The notes under the pieces are model-generated. The model made no database searches and was not told the origin of the DNA. It saw nothing but the letters and a program-made list of their open reading frames with translations. 64,000 bases of DNA, taken from the NCBI GenBank assembly GCA_019614645.1, contig JABWDB010000002.1, positions 12,313,501 to 12,377,500 on the forward strand. Direction: 5' to 3'. Below, piece after piece: positions 10,501-23,000 of the stretch. The position numbers and the translations under genes are program-made. This DNA comes from Stratiolaelaps scimitus (Eukaryota; Arthropoda; Arachnida; Mesostigmata; Laelapidae). The stretch's first letter is position 1, and each line of letters starts with the position of its first letter.

Positions 10501-12042
10501 AAGGGAGATCACTCGTTCTCTATGCAATTGTACTCCGCAATCCTACCCGTTTCGGAATAAACTTAACGAAAATGTCTGCGACAATAAAGTCATGGGTAAG
10601 ATTCACAGTTCGCAACTGATGATGCATTCATACATTGATTTCGCCGAACTCTCATTCGATATTTATCCATAGTACTTTGTTTCTGTTTGCTGCCAATCTC
10701 AATCTGCCGGTGAATAACAACGGCGCGTGGTGTTGTGTTAATATACGAATTTATGATCTATTTACAGCTAATTGACGTCAAGTTGTCACTCACTTGATCT
10801 TTCTCTTTGACCTGGAAACGGAGTTGTCTCGAGACACTGCCGGTGACATCAACTCGCTGAAATTTGTCCCGATTGGGCGTCCGTCTGCTGTGAACAGATT
10901 TTTAGCTCTGGTGCCAGTGAAAGATTTGCGTTCGTTTTCCATATTGAGGTCAAGGTCGATACGACGATCAGCGAAACGCGGTCGATCGACGGTGGTAAAT
11001 TCGATTCTCGCAGTTGGTCCTGTTTTTTTGTCGGCCCTTGTGTATTCCGGAACCTATCCGGCGCAAGCGGCCTGTGACGCAGGAAATGTACGGAAGATTA
11101 TAACTGAATGTCGTTCCAGTTACAGTTTCACGACTTTAATTGTTTCCCTTCACAGGCCGCCTTTAGCTGAGTACTCGACGAGACCTTTGTCTTCATTACA
11201 CGTGTCTGTATATCAATAAACATTTAGGCATTGGCTAATCTGACAAGTGGAGTGTATACATGGACGTATGGATAACGAACGGATGAGGTATCATCTGATC
11301 TTCTTCGATTGACACTGTCCTGTTGTGACCGTTTGCATTTCAGCCGAATGCGTGCAGACCCGTAGCAAAGCTCGTTACAATAAGGACTGCCCGAATCGGT
11401 GCCGTCAGGCGTGCGAGTATGTACAATGCGTCCGTAAGATGTTGTTTACATGTTACTGCTAAATACTGTGTACTGCAGTACGAATGTACTGTTGCCATAG
11501 AGACGGTCACATGAACTAAAAAACAATTATTTTTTCCATATCGTCTCGACGATTCTGTCCCGTGCGGTTCGGTCGGCATAGAGAAGTCTCTTACCAGACT
11601 ATACAGGGATACAGCGGGCATGATAATGGAACGAGGTCCCGCAGGTCGGTATTCGGTATTCACTCTTCATAGAGATGAATTGATTTAGACACGAGTTTAT
11701 CTAATTTCTTACCTTTGTCCTTTATTACACAATTGACCAGATGAAATAAATAAACCACTCTCTCTGTATCATGATGTGTGTCTCTGCATGCCACTACATA
11801 CAACCGTGCGTACGTCATGTAGTCGACGATTCGTGAATGTCAAGATTATTATGCCCACTCGTCATGTGAACATTCTACGGGCAGTACCTCAGCTAACAGG
11901 AAGCTCGGCGCTGGCCATATTTGGCGGATATCTCGGCATTTGGCTTGGCCTCTCCGTCTACGACATCCTTCGTCCTGTGGTGTTCAATATATTCCAAAAG
12001 ACGATTCGTATGGCAAAAGGGGTATTTGCTAAACTCTCGTAA
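7554..12042 (+). CDS. DEG/ENaC sodium channel subunit A (pickpocket-like), multi-exon, N terminus not found
   Basis: Exons I can support are 7,554-7,736, 8,394-8,540, 8,969-9,075, 9,656-9,912, 10,481-10,595, 11,344-11,416 and about 11,823-12,042. Their phases agree at every junction. In order they give TM1 followed by the family signature RFPGVSVC, an extracellular CYTLN block (family CYTFN), the palm/finger block with LLPPPYDTSC, a cysteine-rich thumb (CNFEC, LCNC, CPNRC, CRQAC), and TM2 with the GxS selectivity filter as GLS within GYLGIWLGLSVYDIL. DEG/ENaC subunits form trimeric, usually amiloride-sensitive Na+ channels in the plasma membrane. The start codon and cytoplasmic N terminus are missing. 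About 25 residues normally found between thumb and TM2 may be in an exon I could not place. The stop at 12,040-12,042 overlaps a good donor (GTAAGT), so the C terminus is provisional. Confidence 0.85.
9112..9275 (+). mobile_element. tRNA-derived SINE, copy 1
   Basis: A tRNA-like head with a B-box-like GTTCAAGTCCC is followed by a body shared with three other places in the window. Body marks are GACCTGGTGAT, then a word close to CATATAAGAGAACTTA, a TTGTAAAATTGCAG-like word, CCTTTAATAAACCAATAA, and a short CTT-rich tail. It lies in an ENaC-A intron. The limits are approximate because the 5' end is not flanked by a clear target-site duplication. Confidence 0.7.
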
Positions 12043-12224
12043 GTATTTAGAAGGTTTTGCCGCTACAGAAGCAGCAGTCACTATTTTCCGATCGATCCTT
12101 CTCGAATGAAAACCCTTTTTGGGGAGCAATCGTATGCTCGTTGCGTTGGATTTCAATTCTAGTGTGGCAGTCCTAGAAGAGGGATTTATGCTACTGCCGC
12201 TGCTATTGCTGCTTAATACTGCAG

Positions 12225-15200
12225 CATTTCGAAGAAATCGACTCTATATTTTCTTGTGTTTTCATACTGCTGCAAAAAAAAACCTTCGTCGCTGAACGAT
12301 TCCTTCTGGATTTGTCACCCATCTCAACACGGCGTCTACGGCAGAATGGCTTGCGTTGGCCGATGTTTTATCATATTTACGTTCGTGACATGCGGCGTGT
12401 TGTGCGGTCAACAGGCGTTCCATGACGTCCACCTCTATCTCCGATATCCTGGCCAGGTACGACTCTTTCATTGAGGGCACCTCAAAGATTGGGGAGTAGA
12501 ATTTTAATAATCATATCTGTTGAGTGTCCGTCGGTCCTCTAGCTCAGGTTCTTGCTTAACGCTTTAGAAAGGAAAACACACTTGGGTTCGAAGTAGGGTG
12601 ATGATGCGATACGGCAGCGGATCACACGGGTAGTCGTTATTGCAGTCATTATTGTATATTTCCTGTATTATAAAAAAACGACGTATTATACAGGCCGACA
12701 ACCGTCCAATAAGCAAACTTCTCCGTTAACTCATAAGAACACGAAGTTTCTGAAAACGCAGGTACAGCATCTTCAAACACGGATGACAGGCGTTCGCTTT
12801 CCTGCTCTGTCGTTATGCCTTGAGAAAGGCTATAACCTGTCGCAACTTTGTGTCGCCTTTCCATACATGGACTGCGAGGATATGGACGGGGTTAGTGATT
12901 CTTAGCTATTTGCACCTTTATCAGAAATATATATATATATAAATATATGTATGTGTGTGTGTGTGTCTATTACAATCATTATTACGTTGGTTACATGTCC
13001 TCGTGCTGAACAACAGCAACGCATCATTGGTGCCTATCTCGAGGAAACGAAGACGCTCCTTCGTTTCTCCTACCCGCGGGAGCTGATCGTGTATTCGTGC
13101 GACTTCATCTCCGAAGATCCCACCTGCCCATCGTTTCCATGCCAGGACGCGTAGGTGACATCACTTCCCTGACGAATTTCCATGACGATTTCCTATTCAT
13201 TTCAATTTGCACAGTTGCATGCCATATAGATAGCACATACGTCAATCCTGAAGACTTGTTTTTCGTGTCTTATTTTATTTCTATAATATACTTGTTATAT
13301 TAACTATTTCAGCCTTAGGAACAGCTCATCTGAAGCGTGCAGTAGTGAAAATCGTTAGTACGGAACAGGGAGCATATTAAACTGCACTGGATTTAGATTG
13401 TTACGTTGCCTCTTATATGCTTGCATTGCCAGTCAACCAAAGTCACAGCTGGAACAGAAACACGAGTTTTAATGTGGTCAGTGTATGTTGAACACCTCGC
13501 AGATGGGAACCAGCGTTTACTCGGTATATCGACAATATCTGCTGGACCTTTGACATCTACCGAGTGGCCAATAAGCCTGGCCATCCTCTCGCGGATTGTC
13601 CAGTTCCGTGGAAATATTGTAAGTTTGCCTCTGGTCTCATTTCAAGGGGCTTATACCTGTCTTCGAGCGAGCCAGGCTGACAATTCGTTGTAGCCTTCGT
13701 GGTACTTTCCTGAACACCTCCCTTTAAGTTCTCCTAAGCTTAATCGAGTAGAGGTTTAGCTCCTCTGCAAGTTTCTCTGAAAAGGGGACTGACAACGGGA
13801 GTTTTTGGGTATCGAATCGCTCATCCGTTCATTATGTGCAGCATTACTGTTCGTGGTTTAACGTGCGCCTGAAGATTAAACGTTCTCGTATTGGTTGTGA
13901 TGCTTTTGTCGCGATAAGAAGAATGGAAATTGTTCTTTAGTTACAATTACAATCCCTACCAATCTCTGACACAATACGCTGGCACAACCGCGGACATCGT
14001 CTTTTGTCTTCTTCGCCGGGGAAAAAAGTTCGGTCATCACAGGTAGACATTTCGCCTTTTACCGTTCAACATTTTAGATTTGAAGACGACCTTCTCAGCC
14101 AACATCCTCACGATCAAGGAACGCCCCTTCGTCTCGGGAATCCTGCATGAGCCTGGCACCACGGGGGCGTCAACCAGACCCACGATGCGTTTTCGAGCCG
14201 CCGAGCAGTACCGTATCGCCGTGGGCCAGGTAACTTCGATAGCACCAGACGCTCGAGCTCGCTTGCTCCGTTATATGATCTGATCGTCCCAACAGACAAA
14301 ATGATACAGTCGAAACTCAAATACATGCCGTGTGAATGCCGACCGATATTTCCCGCTATTCCACTAGCTAATATGAGTACATAGCGCAGTTGGTGCGCAA
14401 TTCACGACCATTGTTCTTCCGCTGACTTGTTCGGGTAAGCCACGAAGATCACTATTACTAGAACGTATTTTCGCTTCGTGTCCCAGACGGATTCATCCTC
14501 GCTACCGCCTCCATACGAATCGGCGTGCACCGACTACGCTGGACTCACCTATAGATCTGCATATTCCGATCGTCGATTGCATGCTGATGAGTGTGCTGAA
14601 CGTTGCCTCATGGATCGATGGGTGGATGCTTGCCAGTGCATCTCGAAACTTTACGCGCTCAAACATCTTCTCAAGGCCCCGATGTGCGATATATTCAGTC
14701 ATGGCAAGTAACTCGTAGCGGATGCAAAGATCATGTCGCAATGCCTAAATGTATTATTATATATGCAACATTTAATAAGGTATTCAAAAAAGTGAAATCT
14801 GCCAATATTTAGCAAGTTTAGCAAAGAAAAAGCGTAGTGTATTCTTGTCCGCTTTGCAATCGATGGGAACACGTAGATGCACGGGTTTTTTTGTACTAAT
14901 TGTATAGTATAATAGATAGTCACATTTTGTAATCCAGCCATTACGTATTGCAGTTCAGTGTACGTCCTTAATGCGAACCCATAGCTGGAGGCAGTCGTGC
15001 CTCGAAGCCTGTACACTACCGTGTCAGTAAGTACAATATTATTGTGTGCTGTAAACCATATAACATTCCTATGTATGCTTATTCCAAATTATTTTTTAAG
15101 GAGAAATGAATTGACCGTGGATTTTTCTTCTTCAACTACCGGAGGCCCCAGGTTCGAGGCCTGCGACCTGGTGATGACATATAAGAGAACTTACTAAGTA

Positions 15201-15902
15201 AAACTGCAGTCCGTTTAATAAACCAGTAAAACCTTTACCTTTACCAAGATCTGGTGGCCGCCTACCACGTAGAGCTAATTCCCCCATACCTAACCCTAAC
15301 TATGATCCGTGGTGAAGGAATGGGTCTTCTGAGTAGGCTGGATTCGATGAAGACCAGATTGATCTCGTTTGTTGCTCTGTCTTCCAGAAGCATACGCTAT
15401 CATGCTGTTCCTCAAAAGCTCAGTACACGACTGAAAAATGCCTCGCGGCCAAACGAGATCGGTTTCGAAATTCGGATGGCCACCGATGTGAACAAAATTG
15501 TCCAAAGTTCCCCTCGTATCGAGGTAAGCTGGCCGTAAATAGAGTTCACTTGTAATATTTATTTATATTTTAAAGCAAGCTCGCCCTTTATTTGTAAATA
15601 TAAATTTGCCAATCTTTGTGAGACATGACATCGCACATTGGGTGTTTAACTTATTTGAAAATTTTTTTTTATACTACATCTACATGCTGTGGGTGATGGG
15701 CAGTCGATAAGTTCCACTAGATTTAAGTTATGGACTCACTACGTACTGGCTTGTATGATATCTTTTGCAGTTCAACGAGCTGATCTCATTCCTGGAAGGT
15801 CACATCGGACTTTGGTTGGGAGTGTCGATCCTCGGTATCGCCTCCCAATTCATCACTCGCTTCGGGAATAACTTAGTATTTTGGGAGGACTGTTCAAGCT
15901 AA
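12225..15902 (+). CDS. DEG/ENaC sodium channel subunit B (pickpocket-like), nine exons
   Basis: Exons are about 12,225-12,456, 12,762-12,890, 13,017-13,150, 13,503-13,618, 14,078-14,229, 14,487-14,703, 14,954-15,026, 15,388-15,523 and 15,771-15,902, about 440 residues with phases agreeing at all eight junctions. Family marks in order are the N-terminal HG dipeptide (PSQHGVYG), TM1, VRFPALSLC (family FPAVTIC), the SCDF...C block, ICWTFD (family CYTFN), SLPPPYESAC, a cysteine-rich thumb (DECAERC, CQC, SCLEAC, TLPC), and TM2 with the filter GVS in GHIGLWLGVSILGI. The stop is TAA at 15,900-15,902. The join between the 14,703 and 14,954 exons works in frame only with a GC donor. The initiating ATG is not fixed: the first exon is open upstream to an acceptor near 12,224, so a short leader exon may exist. 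It lies immediately downstream of ENaC-A and is clearly its tandem relative. Confidence 0.88.
12525..12610 (+). repeat. Possible degenerate tRNA-like or SINE head
   Basis: CTAGCTCAGGTT resembles a tRNA A box and GGGTTCGAAGT a B box at tRNA-like spacing, followed by GGGTGATGATG, which resembles the SINE body start. It cannot be folded into a convincing intact tRNA by eye. Confidence 0.3.
14704..14953 (+). other. Likely GC-AG intron in ENaC-B
   Basis: The exon ending ...CDIFSH needs a donor that leaves one codon base, because the next exon (acceptor TATTGCAG before 14,954) begins with two. The only suitable donor is GCAAGT after CATG, a standard GC-type donor hexamer. The overlapping GTAACT at 14,708 would leave two bases and break the frame. 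Confidence 0.55.
15118..15246 (+). mobile_element. tRNA-derived SINE, copy 2
   Basis: A B-box-like AGGTTCGAGGCC, then GCGACCTGGTGATGACATA, AAGAGAACTTA, AAACTGCAG, GTTTAATAAACCAGTAAA, and a (CCTTTA) tail of two to three units. It has the same order as copy 1 and sits in an ENaC-B intron. Confidence 0.75.
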
Positions 15903-16770
15903 CGTTTATATCTCCGTACAATGTTTTTTTTTGTGTGTAATATCGATGGTTCTTGTATCAAAACTAACTAAGCAGAAACTAAAGTTATCTGCTTTTATAT
16001 ATAGAAATATGATCTTTATCCTAAAAATTAACCATTCTATCAAGATTGCGTAAACATTTACGTTGTCCTTCGCCTCTGTTGTGAGTTAACATTGATCTCG
16101 GTAGAAGTGCGGCCGTTATTGGAGAGATCTCACCAAATCAAGAACACCATAGACGCGCATGGGAGGCCTGCAAAGAGATGTGCTTCTGAGTAACAAAACA
16201 ATTGATTCGAGACCCTCATCTGAGCCTTTTCATGAAGTGGTGTCGGTTATTCAAATTAATGTCGTTAATGTTTGGAAAACGAATAAGGTAAGAGGGCACG
16301 ATAATGTTGGAATCTCTGCGGTCCCAGAATCAGCTTGACGATATCGGGAATCAGATTTTGTCGACAACAACACTGCTGTTCTAGATAACCGCCAAATATC
16401 ATGTGCTAGTAAGGTTTAGGGATGCAAAGTATACTGACTCGTAAGAAAAATAAAAAATACTCTATGACCTTCAGTTTATGGTCACAATCATTGATCGTGC
16501 AGCGCCGATGGTCTAATACTCACCAGGTTTGTTGCCGATCGATTCCGAACAAACTTCGTGTTGCGTCAATGGTTGGACATGGTACATATTTTGTGCGAAT
16601 AAAGGACTCCATTGGTATGCTAAGAATACGTTTACAGAAGGACGGAATCATCAGTAAAATTGTGTTTTTAATTCATTTCTGTTCTTAGTTGAGTTCACAG
16701 TTGTTCCGGTCGCTAGGATCAATACAGGGCGCGCTACAAAGAGAACACCTGGAGAGGGAGGGGTTGATAT

Positions 16771-16772
<2 letters not shown>

Positions 16773-16808
<36 letters not shown>
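16773..16808. repeat. (AT)n microsatellite
   Basis: Uninterrupted AT dinucleotide repeat of about 36 bp, one of more than twenty in the window. Confidence 0.95.
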
Positions 16809-16809
<1 letters not shown>

Positions 16810-17165
16810 CTGCTATTAGCTATAGACGCTACCTATAATAGAATACAATAAAACTTCAACAAAAATCTCCAATTGGCGAAGAGAAAGAAAAAGGCGAACT
16901 CGTATAAATGTCAATCTTAATATGTCATCATTTTTATTACTCGCCTGTTATGATTCAGTTGTAATGTATTAATTTGTTGTTGTTGTTGTGTAGTTTGCGT
17001 TCTTTGTCGTGACTAGCTACAGATAGAGTTTTCAGTCTCCAGTACTGAAGCATTTAAGCCCCCGCCGACTGACAAGCAATGATAAAACATATGATCGATT
17101 GATTCATGTGCTTACTATGTACAGTTATCGCGGCGGTGGTCCCATTTCTCATAAGAACAAAAAAA

Positions 17166-17166
17166 A

Positions 17167-17203
<37 letters not shown>

Positions 17204-17204
17204 A
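17166..17204. repeat. (AT)n microsatellite
   Basis: AT repeat with one GTAT interruption near its middle. Confidence 0.9.
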
Positions 17205-18580
17205 ACGAGCAGAAAAAACAATATGATAATTTTAACGGACATATACGGTATCTTCTGCAATCAATGGTAAGGTGCAATCTCGGCAAAGTACAGTAGTAAT
17301 TATCGTGATTGTCGTGGTCTAGCACATCGTTACTCGACACGTTTTCGTTTCACAATTCATTAACGTTCAGGGAAGAGGAATCGTATTTTTTATTCCCAGT
17401 CTCTCTCAGCATGCGTGTCGTATCCAAGACAATACTAGAAAATCGACTTTCGGCGTTTCTCAGATCGTCGAGTAATTGAATGTTTGTGTAAGGACCAATC
17501 GCTGAGCGGGGACCTCATTAAGTGACAGTATTGCCGTTAATTTACTTTTCACCCGAGAGCTTCATTTAGATCCAACTAATTTGATGTTATTATATGGTAA
17601 GCTGATAAGGGTGACCATCTTGAAATTAGGGTTAGATATTCAAGCGAACGAAGCAATTGAAATCACATAATCTACAATCGTAATAATATCATATTATAAT
17701 AATCACGTTAGAACTCGTTGTCGGAATCGTTGTCTCCCGCCGAACATCCTTCCCCCCGATCCTTGTCTATGATTTCAAAGGCTGTCTCGCTAGATGACAG
17801 TGAACTGATACAAATCAGTATACTGAGCGGATAGGAAACAGCTCGTAGAGCTAATTACACAGCTGTCTGCCGTACCATCCGTATCACGGGTGTTATTATA
17901 CCTGCTGTCAATCTCTCCCTCTTTCTCTCTCTCTCACTCTAGCTATATCATCCTCGTTTGAAAAACGACCTCCCTAACAGTTACGATTACCTGACCAAAA
18001 TACTGTCTTTGTTGCTTTGGTGTTGACCCCATAAAGCAGTGTACATCATTGTTTGGGTTCCAGCGGCGCAAGCTCTTACTTTTCTCTCTCGTTCGAGACG
18101 GAAACACACATACAAATATTCTTAAATCATCATCTCATGAATTCATTAGTAAGTTCAATATATAATATATATATATATCTAATGGAAAAGGTCGTCATCT
18201 CTTTGAACGCGATCGCAACTCTCATAGCTCAACTCGTGATTCTGATTGAGCATTGTAAAGGGCGCAAAAAACAACAGGAGCGAAAAACAAACAACTGACA
18301 CCAAAGAAGTTCACAAATTGTAGAACTCAAAATAAAGTTGAAAATTCGTCGATCTGTTATAAGTTGTTCGTCGCTTCAAATCAATCACACCCTCATATGT
18401 TTCGTCACCTCTCCCCGTACAAAAGCAACCGCTTACCGTAAATTCGAGATAAGTACACTAAAAGCACGATCGCCGTTTGGTATTCTTGTCAATACCGTGT
18501 GATCGGTGTTCCCTAACTCGAGCTATTTAACTGTCCATTCTCTCCTCCACTGTATCCGTCGTTTTGGCCTCGTGCAGAAC

Positions 18581-19966
18581 TCAGAATATTGGCGGACTTT
18601 TTCCTTTGCCGTTCGAGTTAATTTGGCCCCTGCCACTACGTGCATCGGTGATCGCCCCCCAGAGGTCAAGCATGAAGTCCTGCGTGAAGCCGAAAGCAGC
18701 CAAATCAGACTGCCCCAATGCCTCGATGAACTGGTGCGGGTTTTGGCCTGAAGCGACAGCTATCTCCCAGATCTGCGTCGCCAATTCCGTATCCGAAATG
18801 CCCATGAACGAATCGAGACACGCGTTCAGTTTATCGATGGCCAGCTGCACAACGTCGTCCGGCTGTTGTCATAGCCAGAGGGAATGAACATCACGAGCAG
18901 AAATATTAGTAAATAAGAAAACAAAGAAAAATCTGAAATATATATATATATGTATATATTGTGCGTCATTCTAACGTGGCTAGTTGCAGATGCTTGCAGA
19001 TCCATCAAGCGAATGGCAACACTTAATGTCCAGCGTTAATGCACTCCGATGTGATCGTCCGAAATGTTGAGTTACGGCAAGGTGCTATTGGTATATATAT
19101 ATATATATATATAAATATTGAATCTTTATCATGTCTATTATAAATGTTATATATGATAATGTGTATTGGGTTATTTCTGTTTCCATTGCGACACAAAGCG
19201 ACAGGTGGGTTACTCGATTTTAGTCATTCCAATGATACTTTAAGTACCCCAAATATTAACTACTACTATTACTGGAGACTACTTTCATTGCCACAAGCAC
19301 CGCCCCACTTCTAATTAATTTAGTCAACGGGAAAATTATGTGTGAGAGATATTTGGATCAATCGCGGCTGAAGAAACTCTCCCTCGACTAGGCTCGCTTC
19401 TCTATGGCCTCTGTCAAACTCACCGCTTTGCCAGGCCCATAAACAAGAGTAACCCTCATTGTAAGTCATTCGGATGGACGGTCGACTAGCGAACGACACC
19501 TTTTGATAGTCATCTTCTGATTGGATCACGAAACAAAGGGCGTCCAGAGATGAGGGGATGCTGACAAGCAGCGTTGTATTTGCTGTTCGAATAGGGAGAG
19601 CACACAGATATCATCTGCATCGAACAAGTAAGATGGAGAAATATACTCACGGCATCTTGGACGGTCGCCGGACCCTTCGATCGGAGTCGAAGCGTCTCCT
19701 TGCCTGAGCCGTAACTCTGGGACTTCTTTGATGAGCTTCCGTTTCGCGGACCGATGTTTGCTGTTCGTTATGAAAGAAATTAATTATAGAAATAGTGTAT
19801 ACCACACACACACACACACACTTACAACGACAACTGGAAGATAATTAATCATTCGTAAAAAGAGCATTAGCAAATGATTACATTTGCAATGATAATGGCA
19901 ACGACAGCGAGCGATTTGCAGATGGCACAAAATCAGCACTACAGTATCATCTCGCCGCAAATTAGC

Positions 19967-20003
<37 letters not shown>

Positions 20004-23000
20004 AAACATAAACTATATAGCCTTTAGTTTCATAATTATGCAGCGATAGCAAATCTACAATAATCTTAATTATTTTATGTTTGAATAAATATCCTACTAC
20101 ACAATTGATATATCGAATCTACAATTGTTTGTCCATTTCGCCGGTTGACTTGCTTATTCTCACAGGCATTTCCTTTGCTTATTGTGCCCTTGAAAGTAGC
20201 GTCACATACTAATTACAGTGGCTATACATTGAAGGACCAGATAGCCCAATATAAAAATAAGCAGCCACACATCAAGGTATACTTCCACAAATAACAATGC
20301 TAAGAATAATACAAACGCATCGGTAAGAGGACGAAGCCACGAACAAATACGAGGATCACTCGTTCCGATTAAAATTAAAACAAAATTTAAGACGGCCCGA
20401 TCCAACGCAGCCGATTTATTGAGCGAGCCGGAGTCCGGGAGGCCAGAGGGAGGTATTGGAACGAGAACGAATTGAGTCAAGCAGTCGACGTTAGCCGACC
20501 CCTATCACCATACATAGAGCAAGTCAGGCTTTTCTGGATCTTCGGCCGTGTGAGTGCTAAAAAGCCTTCTGCGTAAAAAAACAAGCAGCTTACACCGCTC
20601 GTAGATTTGGCCCCCCGGCTGCTCGCGCTGGCGCTGCTATTGTGAGGTCTTGAAAGTAAAAACGGATTCAATTGACAGACGGGTCGACGCACATGGCGGA
20701 TGAGCGCGCAGGCAAAAAGAGCGAGGCGAACAACAATAATGTGTTCATACGTCCGTATCTCGCACCCGTCCATGTGGTGGTGGTAGAGCTAACGGCAAAG
20801 CCGGCTAGATCGGGAAGGGAAGGCTCGCTGAAAAGTTCGGTGCAAGCGCCACCCGTGTGCCTGTGCAGGGTTCTGCAGTGTCTGTGGCTTTATAATGATG
20901 GTAATGGCAACGACAAGGGCCGCTATGTTGCTATTGCTTACGGACGCGTCGTCGGTCAGGTTAGACGCTCATCGGTGGATAGAGCGTAGGAGGGAGGGTT
21001 GGAATATCAAATCTTTGTTGTCGCTGCGACTGCGGCGATTGCTTTTGTGGATGCGTGTACAAGATAGAATGAGAGGGGGTAGGTGTTGTAGTCGAATTAC
21101 CAACGCCTATTTATGTCTTTTCGTTCGTAAAGAGGCCTACGCTGCTACTCATATGTGAGGATTCAGTGGATGATTTCCACCCGGTGGCCACCCGCATCCA
21201 ACAACCGGATGGGGATGCGAACAATGTGAATTATCGACCTAGAGTTGTTACGCAGCAGTCTTGTTCTATAAACTTTTCTAACCAACGGTGTGAATGTTCG
21301 AAACATGCAGGGTAACTTCCTTGCCTCGTAAGGGTAACTTTACTTTGCTTTTGACACGTCTCAACTTCGACCCTATACCGATCCTTCAAGATTATTCATA
21401 GCGTAATCTTTTTGGGTTCTTCAACATCTTTCCTATAATACGAACAACCTCGTGTCACCATATTCTTTACACATACTAATATGCATATGCCATGTTTGGA
21501 TACTGCAATACGTGTATATACATCATTCGTTCATATAGTCCACATACCAAAGCCAGCCTTAAGTGGCTCGACGAGTCTGAGGACGAATGTATCTCCTTTG
21601 GGGATATCCTTGAGCGCCTTTGCGACCTCGAAATGGCGACAGTTCACCATTGAGTTGCTGTTGATACGTTCGATGTGATCTCCAACCTACGGGGAGAAAA
21701 TCAAGCCGAGACGAATTATTAATCTCTATTGGACGCTCTTCCCACTTGCAACGAACCACTCAACTAATCATCCCAACGATAGCCGGGAAGTAGATAAGAC
21801 CATAATCTGTTTTTGTCCTGTCCCCGAGTGCGTACTCTCGCAGCGCTAGTGAATATTGGAATCGTACGTCAACAGCGGGTATTTCTACATTTCGTTCAAC
21901 TATACAACGGTCGTACAGGTATTTGTGAGTAGTGACGGCAAATTCCATTCCTACACGCAGCTACACACACGCACACACATACGAAGCGGTGGTGTGTCCA
22001 TTGGAATGTACAAATGTTTATATGCTATTTGAGGATAGCAATTTTCTAGAGGCGTAATGTACTGTCCGCTCTCTATCTCCTGCTCTCTCTCTCTCTCTCT
22101 TTCTCTGCAGCCATACGAATCATAACCGAAGTCGTCTACTGTCAAACAGCAATCTATTTCTGCGGCACAACCCATACAGATCAGATCGGATCGGATCACC
22201 GTAGCTTATAGATCAGCCAGCAGTGTAGGATTATCATCATTGCAAAGTGGCTAGTCCCTCGTACTCGTCCTCGTCACCCGGCCGTTCGTTCCCGGGCCGC
22301 CAGCGCGTCCTCATGGGCCCGTCACCGTTTCCAGCTCCTGAACAACTCATATTGTTGGCTTTTTCAACAGCAGCTTGAACACAGGACACAGGAAGTTGAG
22401 CGTAAATCTTCTTGTTCAGCTTCGTCTTCATCTTCTCCTTGTTCAGCATCACCAGCTCGTTTCTTTGTTCTTCATCCACGGCGTGGTACGCTTCCTTAGT
22501 CTCTGTTGCAGTCCCAGTTCGGGTTGTTGCTGCTGCTACTGCTGCTGCTGCCACCGCCGCCGTTGTTGTCCCACCGCGTCTAAGTCGTTTTCACGGTGGG
22601 TCTCATCGTCCGTTAGCGAATTCCGGGACGAGTCGCCACAAATCTCCTTGCACGCATGGTGCTTTATTCCGCGTCTGTGTGTGTGTGCGAGCGGGTCGCA
22701 CTGCAGAGCGGCAACGTCAATAGCTGATTCCACACCGCTGTGGCGGCGACAGCTGCTGCTGCTGCTGCTAATCTGGCACCGCGCGCGCAGTGCTTGCTGG
22801 CTTGCTTGCTTGCTTGCCAAGTCGCTAAGCGGCCGCACGCCAATGGCAAACAGTACAATGGAGCATTAGGCGGCGTTGTCTCGGTACCCGTTACCGTTTC
22901 TGATGTTCATAGAGCCACTCTAGTGCCACCACCAACACCACTACCATCACCAGTGCTGCTGTTGCTTTTGTTGCTACTCAAAGCGAGCGTTGATAATAAT

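Larger units (their letters stand above)
15903..18580. other. Intergenic region between ENaC-B and GIPC, no gene supported
   Basis: The two genes are convergent (ENaC-B on +, GIPC on -). The interval is AT-rich with a pure (AT)n tract at about 16,773-16,808 and a compound (AT)n tract at about 17,166-17,204. Short ORFs here are mostly microsatellite translations (Tyr-Ile runs). Confidence 0.55.

Noticed and set aside
10794..11219. 141-codon + strand ORF between ENaC-A exons
   Set aside because: It has no DEG/ENaC landmark, and the flanking exons 10,481-10,595 and 11,344-11,416 join in phase without it.
15285..15300. CCTAACCCTAAC, telomere-like
   Set aside because: Only two units in a gene intron, too few for a telomeric array.
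22237..22869. Overlapping ORFs on both strands in GIPC intron 2
   Set aside because: Produced by CTG/GCC-rich simple sequence. GIPC exons 2 and 3 join in phase without them.
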